Shown: positions 49,743 to 61,100 of the stretch, in pieces | Position numbering within the stretch: the first letter of the stretch is position 1 | Layout: the number at the start of each line of letters is the position of its first letter | Assembly (NCBI GenBank): GCA_944474755.1 | Contig: OX104124.1 | Location: forward strand, 44,407,342 to 44,471,341 | Source: Limnoperna fortunei | Lineage: Eukaryota > Mollusca > Bivalvia > Mytilida > Modiolidae | Reading direction: 5' to 3' | DNA: 64,000 nt | The notes under the pieces: generated by a model | What the model was told of the DNA's origin: nothing | The model's database searches: none | What the model saw: only the letters and a program-made list of their open reading frames with translations | Position numbers and translations under genes: made by a program

Positions 49743-50585
49743 TTTAATTAAATGGCAATGCAAAATATGAAGAAACTGTAAATTGATAATAATAATTTAG
49801 ATAAAAAAAATTTTTAGTTAAACATTTTGGAGCAAAATTGATAACATGACATGGTATTTATAAAATGTTAAAAGCATAATGCCTAATATTGTTTCAGCTG
49901 ACAGTGCAAACTACGGGAAAACTGGCAATCCTTGCAAGATCCCCGACAAATTTGTATTCAATAGCTCGAGTCCAAACAGAATTGCCATCAGAACACAAAG
50001 TAATAAAATATGAATGATGAATGATCGTGATCCATTTTGCAGCAAAAAAGGCTCAACTTGAAGTATTTTATATCTCTTGCGCATTTTTCTGACAATAACT
50101 GCGTTATAATAACATGCAAAATAGACTAATTTCGCATTTATTTGAAAAAAATCATATTCTTTATTTAAAGAAAAAATGGTTAGTAGCAAATCGACTGGTT
50201 TGCTCTTGAATCTTTAAGATGCCATCATTTCTAAAAATATATAATCTTTGAAATAGCGTATTCCCCCTTTTTACCGGTTTTAACAAATATACTTTTTCTG
50301 GCTTTAAAAAAATTATACCTTTTCCGACTTATGCAAATAAATGTATAAATCTAATTAAAAGTATGCATAATCCTTAGAAAAACTTCCCAAACATGTATCT
50401 TAGTTAGAGCCACAATTCAAACCATGCAATTCAGGCGAGGGTTGACAGACTTCTGTGAACCTTTACAATGCTGATATAGTCTAATGCTTGCACTATAGCT
50501 CTCAGTGGTCTGGTAAACCGGTCTATCACGTAGGTCGAATGATACTTGTATATCAGTAGCCGTTCATGTCATAATTTTGTTGTGT

Positions 50586-51182
50586 GTATCGGCTTGCATT
50601 TATCTATCGCGATACTTGTTGAAAGCATCGCGATGCTTGCTAAAGGCATCGCGATGGAAACAAATTGTGCATAGTGTAAAAATATCGGCTTACTTATAAC
50701 AAGCATCAGCTTGCTTTTTTCATCTACCTGACCGATCGTGGCACACTTGGTAGTTTTTATCGGCTTGTTTTTTTTTCCTTTTTGAAAGGCATCGCGATAA
50801 AAAAGCACCACGTATGAATTGAAAACGCATCGCGACACTTTTTAAAAGCATCGCGATACTTGTTAAAAGTATTGCGATACTGTTAAAAGCATCGCGATAC
50901 CTATTAAAAGCATCGCGAAACTACAAAAAGCATCGCGATGAAAAAAATTTTTTTTTTATGCATAGTGCAAAAAATATAGGCTTACTTTAAAAAAAAAACA
51001 TCGGCTTCCTTTTTTCATCTACCTGACCGATTGAGTTTTATTTTGTGCATGATGTTTTTTTCATCGCGAAGCTTTTCAAAAGTATCGCGATGCTTTTAAC
51101 AGGTATCGCGATAGAAAAAAGCAAGAAACATCACAATTGTGACTCGATTGGTCAGGTAGACGAAAAAAAGCAAGCCGATTGT
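50586..51182. repeat. Foldback repeat packed with the palindrome atcgcgat
   Basis: The ends are inverted: tatcggcttgc at the left (50587 onward) and gcaagccgat at the right (to 51180). A second inner pair is catctacctgaccgat (50720; also 51017) against gattggtcaggtagacg (51147). Between them atcgcga occurs 12 times, mostly as aaagcatcgcgatac in an AT-rich background. No coding frame is seen; the two open frames here simply read the repeat. Confidence 0.7.
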
Positions 51183-51317
51183 TTTTCTATGTTATTTAAG
51201 ATAATAAAGTTAGCGAGAATTCTTAGTTATTAAAAAAAGTCATGTTATGGCAGAGTACTTATTACGATGATGTTATTTAACTAAACAAAATTAAATTTGT
51301 TTATTATAACTATTCGA

Positions 51318-51523
51318 CAAGTCCAGTTTCTATTGGTGGAAGAAGCCGGAGTTCCCGGAGAAAACCCAAACTTTGAATAAAAAAATGGAAGTCCTTATCA
51401 ATTATTAGTGGGGTCTAGCACACGCTGCCCGCAGTGAAACTTGAACTAGCAACATAAGGGTTGACAGACCACGTGATCACATATAGATGATTAACTTCCC
51501 TTAAAGACTCGGTCACCGAGGCC
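51318..51523 (-). mobile_element. tRNA-headed SINE, diverged, 3'-truncated
   Basis: The head at the right (ggcctcggtgaccgagtctt) is followed by box B-like gctagttcaagtttcactgc, a body fragment and tttctccgggaactccggct. The left end stops in the 'aaactggact' block without the caaacaaac tail. Confidence 0.7.
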
Positions 51524-52147
51524 CCACGAAACCCAGGGCTGAGAATTGATCCTGAACCAGTATCCCAAGTGAGTTCAATGTGCGCCTCATAATCATCCTG
51601 TAGTTAGGGTAATGATTCTTTTTAAATAAATAATAATATTTAAATTTAAACGATTTGCTTTTTTAAATTCTCGTATATATAAAATGTAAAAAATTAGGTT
51701 GAGCAAAGATCAGGTAAAATATTTGTAAATTATCAATGGTAAACTTATTTTGCAAAATAATTTACTGGTACAGTTTGGTCTTTGGATTAATCACCTATTA
51801 AATGTTGTTGAATTAAAAGCAAATATAATCGTCGTCCAAATCAAATATTAAAATACAAATATTTTGGTTTAATCATGACACTAAAATAAAGTTTCAAATG
51901 ACATACAATATAAAAAATACATAAACAAGAAAAGAAAGGATAATGACCTTATACAGTCAACGGTAAAAAATATCACGAATAATCACATTAGTTATAAGTA
52001 ATACGTGTAAAGAGAAAACGTACATAAATACACAGGTAGATTTTAATAATACATTTCAGGATCAATAGTTCACTGACCGTACAACACCGATCAGCTGTAA
52101 ACCATGACAACATGTAAACAATCTATATATTGATCCGAGCTTTATAA

Positions 52148-55100
52148 ATGGATACCCCGTAAGTATAATGTTTAACTGTATTTTTTGTGTATGTTAACAT
52201 GTCATGTCTAGCATAATTAAATTGTGGATTAAATGGTAATATAAATTAAATATTCAACTATACGTATATATGTATGATATAAATATATGAAGAGAAATTA
52301 AGATGTGATTGTGTGGTTATCATATATTGTTGAAGATATTCATTTTTAGGAAGGGGGAGGCTAGAGGGGGGGGGGGGTCTATTAACAGGTTAACATTATT
52401 TATTTTTCCCAAGACAGATAACAGTAAATATAAAATACTGATACAAGATAGTGCAATTTACATGAGAAAACAGAGAGTTCAAAAATCGAAAAAAAAGAAC
52501 AGCAGAATTTCATCGATTCCTCCCTTCATAGGAAACCTCAATTACATTTAAATAAATGGGGAATGAAATTAATTAATAGATAACAGAGGTAAAAATCTGT
52601 AAAACAGTTTACAGTATTCTGACTGTTAACAGCAAACAGGATTTTAGTTTTCATTATAACAGTTAACAACAATGTCAATTTTTAAGAAAACAGATAACAG
52701 CTAATGGTTGAAAAAAAATTAACAGTTGCTTTGTTTTCAGAAAAACAGTTAAGAGACGTGTAAAAATGCCCAAAACACGTGAACAGAAATGACCCCCCCC
52801 CACTGGCCTGTCTGGTAATGTTTAAAATATTGCTCGATCTACGCACGGTTTTTTTTTTCAATCTCGACCTTGACATTGTGTATCGTCTTACTGGTCCACT
52901 GGAGGTGTAGAACACGTGGCTGTTTTGTTTATTTGGAATAATTCACCATCCAAATAAAGGATTTACTATAATAAAAAAGGTAATATTGTCCACTAACTAT
53001 AGAATAGAAATAAATAAAAATCTCAACCGAAAACGCAAAGCGAGGGTGTTTGACAACTAAGGTTCTAAAACATAGCTTGACAATTTTTGCTATACACTGC
53101 AAGGTTTGTGGTAGTTTTTTCCATACATTCGTAGTAGTAGGGATTTTTTTTTCGTGGATAGGCTAATAATTTTCATTTATATCTATGACTATATGATTTG
53201 ACTAATATGTTACAGAAAATTTACGATACCTGTCGCAGGTCCACAAGGAAGTGGAAAAACAAGCATAGTACGCAGAATTGTTGTGAGTAATAAAATAAAG
53301 ATGTAGAATTAATTATATAACTTATATGGTTGTTACGTCATAGTTAAAATTCATTTCCATGGCAACGCATTAGTGGGAATAACACAATGAGAGCGTCCTT
53401 AACAGATTACACGCCACTTCACATTTAAGAAATAATTCACGGAGGTTGTGGTTCATTATTGTCTTACAACGATGTGACCATTTACGTCTCATTATTTTAT
53501 CCCTAGCGACTGCAGGGGATACACAGCTATTTATAAGATAAATACGTCGTACGCAATAGCTTTCCGTAGGGAGGTACGGTTTTGTAAATGGAACAGCCCT
53601 TCAAGAGACGCTCGCATTGTCGTTCGTTGCGCATACATAATTTTGTTTTTACGACAGAAAAAAAGGCGAGAATGAGCGGTAGAAATCTGTCAAAAATTTG
53701 GCAAATACAAAATAAACAAAAATAACAATAAAAATGAAAAGTCATTTGTTCAGAGAACAAATGTGAGGTCTTTCCCTGCATTTTATTAGTCTTATGTCTA
53801 GGTATATAGTTGCTAATGACTTTACGGTCAGTTACCAAGGTTTTAGTGTACAAAGCAAGGGGTTCTAAGTCAGAAAATGTATGGTTGCTAAGGACATTTA
53901 GTGGTTGCTATGGACAAAATGTCGCTTCTGGTCATACAATATGACATTTAAATTCAGTTAGTGATCCCGATTCCGTTTCCCATGTATTGTCCGCTTCAAT
54001 TTTGTACAGTTAAAGTGTTATTTTACAAAAACTGTTTACGGTGTCAGCCATTTTGAAAATGGCTGCCTATAACCATTCGACTTCGGTCTTAATACGAAGG
54101 GCTTGTTATGATCGTTACAAAAAAACCATATGTTTACTATATTATCCCTGACGGTTTTAAAGTTATAAGCCAAAAACTGATTAGCCGAAACCTGTCAAGG
54201 GCCATAACCTCGAAAACGGTTTGTCGCACAGCTTTCGACAATTATATTAAATGTAGATCTCAATGAGAGGAACATTTTTCTGATATATTGTCTGCTTCAA
54301 TTTTTTATGGTTTATGAGTTATATTGAAAACAAAATTTAGCCGAAACCTGTCAAGGGCCATAACCTATAAAACGGTTTGTCGCACAGTTTTCAAACATAT
54401 TTATCAAATGTAGATCTCAACGAGAGGAACATTTTCCTGATATATTGTCTGCTTCAATTTTTTAATGGTTTTTGAGTTATTTCAAAAACAATATTTAGCC
54501 GAAACCTGTCAAGGGCCATAACTTCTAAAACGGTTTGTCGCACAATTTTTGAACCTATATATCAAATGTAGAGCTCAACGAGAGGAACATTTTTCTGATA
54601 TATTGTCTGCTTCAATATTTTATGGTTTTTGAGTTATATTGAAAACAAAATTTCAATGGCGGCCATTTTGAAAATGGTGAACCGAAAACAAATTTTGATC
54701 CGACATATGTAATTAGGACCCTCATATCGACTTGGAAACCAATGTTTGTGTAAATCGAACAACTTTGACGTTTTCGACAAACTTCGCGCCGAAATCACGT
54801 TAACAGGAAGTGGATCGAAGAAAATTTTTTTTGCATGACAAATCATGGCCATGAGTCAGAAAACATTTTCCCCACTTTAGATTTTTGATATTTGTCATGG
54901 TTTCTGAATTTATCTGAACACAAGGGTTTTGGGTTTGGGGCAGATAACTCTGTTACTAAAAATAGATCGGTTTCGCAAGGTGACTCAGGTCGAGCTCAGG
55001 TAATGTTGGTTAAGTGTGCCAAGTTTCAAAGCGATACGTCAAGACACTTTTTCGGCATTGACCGTCTTTCCCGTGTTGTCCCTATTTCCATAGAAAAAAC

Positions 55101-58100
55101 TGACGTTAAACGTCAAACAAGAGGGTAAAAATCTATTATTTTATATTGTAAAATATCCGTAGGCCTCCTCCTCCCCCGGTTTCTTTTCTATTGTTTCTAT
55201 AACATTCTAATTATTTAAAAAAGGGCCCGGCCCCTCAACCAGGGCAGCATGTAAACTTATTTTGTTATTCATCTTGGTATTTTTAATTGATTGTCTCACA
55301 TTGATTCAAATAGCTTTGTACTAATTTTGAGAAAAAAACGGGAAAATGGGACTCTGCAGATTTAAATATTGTGACAAAAATTTGTTAAACTAGTTTTAAA
55401 AATTCATATACATTATTTTGGTGTAAAATAAATACTTCTTTGTCATTTCGCTCTATTTATAGTATACATTAAATGAACACTTTACATTTCACTGAGGTGT
55501 CTTCGTCGAAGCTCGCGTTCATAGCATTTTGTCAGCGTCTTCTGTCTCTCGTACTGCGTTCTGTGTGGACGAATACTATAGCTACATGAAGCACGATCTT
55601 AAGTTTAATATCAGTGATTATTTATATATTTCAGGACGACACGGGTTATTACAAAAGGAGCTACCGACGATCATTTAAAGACGTTTTCATTCATAGGAAT
55701 TTTACGCTGGAATGTGGAAAATAAGGACACGAGTCACGTAGCAGACGACCGAATACACAAAAATTCACGTCGGAAATTGTTTCAATTTGATTAAAATGTG
55801 AGGTAAAATGCAGTTCGGATAGTTAGAACAACTTGTTGAGAAACGATTTACACTATGATTCACTGACGATAACTGAAATGGACATCACAGCAGACGAAAT
55901 TTACAAATAAGGGGGAGGTGTGGTCACGTGCTTCAGTCTGGGATTTTAAGGATTTATTGACTCATGTACTTTGAGGAAATACGTTTTTAGACTGAAATCC
56001 ACATTCTAAACGGAAAGTATCATCTATTTAGCTAACAAAGTAAGTTGATTAAATTTAGTGTTTTGGTCATGTATATTGAAAAAATGTACACTATAAAAGT
56101 AGACCAAACTTCATAACATTTTATGCAAACTTATTTTGTCATACATCTTGTAGGGACGGCAAAGGGTAAGGGAGGTAACTCTGTTTGCCTTCTAGAAAAT
56201 GTCCGGATCTTTTCAGGGTTTTTCTCCGGTTCTATTTAGATGTGGGTGGGTCCAATTTACGTCTTACTATGTAAAATCTGGATTGTTTCTGTGTTACAAA
56301 TGAATTGTAATGTGTCAATCATACACTAAAGCCCGCGTAATGATCAATCAACCGTCAAAACAGGCTACTGAATGGAAGCGATCCGTTTTATTTGCCGTAA
56401 TATCGGACATAAAATAAAAAACGACTTATTACGCTCTTTGTACTTAGATAGTTTGATAAGTATACCATTTTTAAACAATGTGGTAAAATTTTAATGCATT
56501 CTGTCAATGGAAACCAGCGTAATTGGTTTTTTTCAACTTGTGGATTTTGGGTTTTTTTTCAGCCTCGTTATCGATCTAACATGGCAGCGCCCATAATCAA
56601 TCTATTCCAAAAATACTAATCGACTGGAAATCAACAAATATAAGTAAATTTATGACTTTTACTGCATAAATACATGAAATATACATAAGTCTGATTAGAT
56701 TTACTCTGGTGAATTAAAATACTTTTCATTTATTCAGTCAACGGCAAACAAAATGCATGTCTTGATCTGGAAATGCAGATTATCTGAACAACACTGCAGA
56801 TATTAATAATTTCGCATGTACATCAGGCGCGTTTCCAGGTATTTGTGTTAGGGGAGACATAAAAGTTCGGCGAGGGTTCTGGGGGCCGCTCTAGGTCCCA
56901 TCAGGTCCCTGGTAAAGGGGGGGGGGGGTGAAGATCCCTGGAAGCTCTCGGAATCTAAGCATTTGGTAGCCATCCAGACAAAGTTTTCTAGACTCGGTTT
57001 TTTTCCTTTTGCCCCTTCTTTTAACTGGCTTTATTTTTCAACTATGACCAAAAATAACGATTTTTCTTTAATGAAACATCATATTCCTTTTCCCTCATTC
57101 TCTCTCTCTCTTTTTAGGAGGAGGGGGGGGGGTGTACGTCCGGTAAGCCTTTCTTTGGATCCACGCCTGTACATGATGTAGTAATTGCACTTAATTGATG
57201 CTTAGTAGAGATTTATTGTTAACTATTCTATTTTATGGGATGCATAACCAGTCCTTAAGCTCTGGACAGATTGGACCTGGGGTATTCATAATTCTATATT
57301 TTGCATATCCCTGAAATTTTGTATCTTTTCCCCATTTCCCCATTTGAAATTTCAGATTTAATCTGAGATTTCATGAATTTTCCCTCTCCATTACTCCATA
57401 AATCAAATTTTGCATGTTATTTATTGTTATTGTTTTATTGTTTCATAAATTAGTGGTGTTAGGTCATAGAGCAGCATAAAATAATGGATGGGATATATTG
57501 AAAAAATCATTAACTTCCAGTAATATATTTGGCTTGAAAATTGAGATAAGAAAAAAAGTAGAAGAAAAAGTAATTAGCTTTGGAAAAAGCTGTCCCCTAT
57601 CCAAGACCAGGAACATTTAAATCAAGTTATACTAGTCCCAGCCAAGACCCACTAAATGAGTTATACGTAGTACATATGAATGAAAAATTATATATACTTC
57701 GCCAGTATTAAATATCTAATTGTTCTGTCTTTTGTTGAATAAATAATTGTGAAATTCTGATCTCAATATTAATTGCCCTTTACATTTAAGTATCAGAATT
57801 TTTATTATAAGAGATCTTAAATAGTTTTAGCCAAAGTTAGGAAAATGTATACATATAAGTATATTAGCAATAATTGGATTTAAAAAAAAAATTTTCATAT
57901 ATATGTTTAAAATAAATATTTTATTTTTATTTCAAGTGACCTTGGACAACTAAATTCAAGATTCACACAAATCCTCATTACATTTTTGTGCTAGTTGAAA
58001 TGTTATATTTACTTCTGTTAGACATAAATATTGACAAATCTCCCTGTTTTTCATTGTCTTACAGAAATGTGAACTAGTGACTTTTCTTCAACTCTTTTGC

Positions 58101-61100
58101 AGTAAAATTGGGCACCAATGTATATACTGCCAAAATATGTTTTTGATTTTTTTAAGATAAATTGTTTGATATTTTTTGTTTAAATGTTTATAAAGTTGAG
58201 TTCTTGTCCATTTTATAACTGACTTTACAGAAAAACGCCAGAGGGTACCCACCTTAAAATGAGCATAAAACCCTTGATATTAAATATTTTGACTTAAAAC
58301 AAACTGCATTGTATTTCAATAATACACCTTTATTGAAGCCTATTTAAATATCTGGGATTTAGGCATATCAGCAATACCCCTTACCGTCCCTACATCTTGG
58401 TATTTTTAATTGATTGTCTCCATACAATATTATTATTATGATTCAGAAATAGCTTTGTACTCATTTTTAATGGAGAAACACACTAAAATAGGAGACAACA
58501 GCTTTAAATATTTTAAATTTAATAATTAAACAATAAGGAAAAGAGGGAAACTTGTAGAAATCACAAGGTTTTGTTTTAACATTGGTTTAAAATGTGTCGA
58601 TTTAGGCTATTGTCACAGTGTTGAATATTTTTTCATGAAAATTTAGGAATATAGTGTACCATTTTTAAAGTAATTGCACTTAAATTTCTGTATAAATGTG
58701 CAAGTTAACATCATTTAAATCATTTTAATAATTTTCACATTTGGTTTAATACAGCAAATTTTGTAACAAAGTGCATGTTTACTTCACTCGACACATAATT
58801 ACACACTGTCGGAACTCACTGAATGTTCATTATTTTTTCAATTTTTGCCAAAAGTTAGTTTTTTATGTTACAAAAAGTACATTTACGTAATTAAGAAATA
58901 GATTATTGCGAGCGGGCTTTATGGGAATTAGAACATGGTCAGACCTTATATTTGTCAATATTTTATACTGAGCAATAATTTATTTCGATTCTAATATGTC
59001 TAACAAATGTTTTAAAATTTCGAAGTGGTTCTAAGAGGATGCTTTCAGTGGTAATATTGTTTTTTGAAACTAATACGATATATCCCAAAACAGTATGTTA
59101 AAGCAAATAAAATTGACATTAACTTTTTTTCTCGTCATTTTATTGAATGTACGTACCTTATAAATGTGCAAGTTAACATCATTTAAATCATTTTAATAAT
59201 TTTCACATTTGGTTTAATGCAGCAAATTTTGTAACAAAGTGCATGTTTTCTTCACTCGACACATAATTACACACTGTCGGAACTCACTGAATGTTCATTA
59301 TTTTTTCAATTTTTGCCAAAAGTTAGTTTTTTATGTTACAAAAAGTACATTTACATAATTAAGAAATAGATTATTGCGAGCGGGCTTTATGGGAATTAGA
59401 ACATGGTCAGACCTTATATTTGTCAATATTTTATGCCGAGCGATAGCGAGGTATAAAATGAAGACAAATATATGGTCTGACCATGTTCTAATTCCCATAA
59501 AGCCCGCTCGCAATAATTTATTTCGATTCTAATATGTCTAACAAATGTTTTAAAATTTCGAAGTGGTTCTAAGAGGATGCTTTCAGTGGTAATGTTGTTT
59601 TTTGAAACTAATACGATATATCCCAAAACAGTATGTTAAAGCAAATAAAATTGACATAAACTTTTTTTCTTGTCATTTTATTGAATGTACGTACCTTTTA
59701 AACAAAAATATTGAGAAATCTTAACGAAATTGCGTCGTTCCAGTTTGAAATTTTCAGTTCAGCGTAATATGACGTCGGAATTCTAATTGTGACGTCATAT
59801 TGATTCGAATGTAGAAATGTTTTAAAAAATAATGTATCGGGAGTAGTTTAAATCATATAAATCTCAGAATTCAGACTAAAAATAACTAAATTATTAACAA
59901 TAACGATAATTATGGATAACACATAATAAACGGCATTTGTAAGTTTTTTATACATTTACAGAAAACACGCAGTTTACGCATGTGCGAACTAAACTTATTG
60001 GAATTTTGACACGGCTTTGTTTACATAGCTAAAGCAGGACGTCATATTAGAATATGTACTAAAAATTTGAAATTAGTGTTAATCCATTTTGAATTGTCCA
60101 TCATTGAAAAATTTTAAGTCTCGTATGATTACCCCTTTCTAAGCCAAAAAGTACTAATATCTTGTCTCACTGCAGGCAGGGTGTACTCGACTCCAATCTT
60201 AATTGACAAGGATTGCTAGTTTTCCTACCGCAGGTCGGGGGTTTTCTCCGGGTACTCCGGCTTCCTCCCCCAATAAAAACTAAACGCCATGATATAGCTG
60301 AAAAATTGCTAAAAGTGGCGTTAAACACCATCAAACAAACAAACAAACTAATATCTTGATACATATGAATTCTTATAGTTGTTTTTTTTTCGCTTGACAA
60401 GGCTTATCAGGTCCATATCAGATGAGCTCTAAGATATAAGATACTCTCTAGATACTGGTTATGTGTTACGTTTTATATATTGTAACACTTCTTAGTGTCT
60501 GGACAGGTCTGATTAATTGCAGCAAAGATGTGTATTTTTTTTATCGTGATGTATGTTTTCCTTAATATTCAGTGGACAGTGATGTACGAATGGTCAAAAA
60601 GCTAGGCAGATTTTTCGCGCACGACATATGACAGTGTTAACTATATTATCTCTAACCGTTTTCAAGTTATAAGTCAAAAACCGAATAACAGAAATGCGTC
60701 AAGGCGGATAACTCGAATACAGTTCATATAACAGTTTCGAATACATTATACTAAATGAAGGTTTTGATGAGAGGATAACTTTAAATATACATTTTACTAT
60801 ATTATCTCTAACCGTTTTCAAGTTATAAGTCAAAAACTGATTAGTCGAAACGTGTCAAGGGCCATTACCTCGAAAACGGTTTGTCTGACAGTTTTCAACA
60901 ATTTATATCAAATGTAGATCTCAATGAGAGGAACATTTTTCTGCTATATTGTCTGCTTCAATATTTTATTGTTTTTGAGTTATATTGAAAACAAAATTTA
61001 GCCGAAACCTGTCAAGGGCCATAACCTCGAAAACTGTTTGTCGCACAGTTTTCAACCCTTTATATCAAATGTAGATCTCAATGAGAGGAACATTTTTCTA

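Noticed and set aside
54892..55128. 78-codon plus-strand frame
   Set aside because: It lies in the repeat flank that recurs at 62640-63360; it is repeat sequence, not a unique gene.
56963..57181. 72-codon plus-strand frame next to G-runs
   Set aside because: Part of a nested G-rich repeat inside the 2.2-kb TIR element; no motif.
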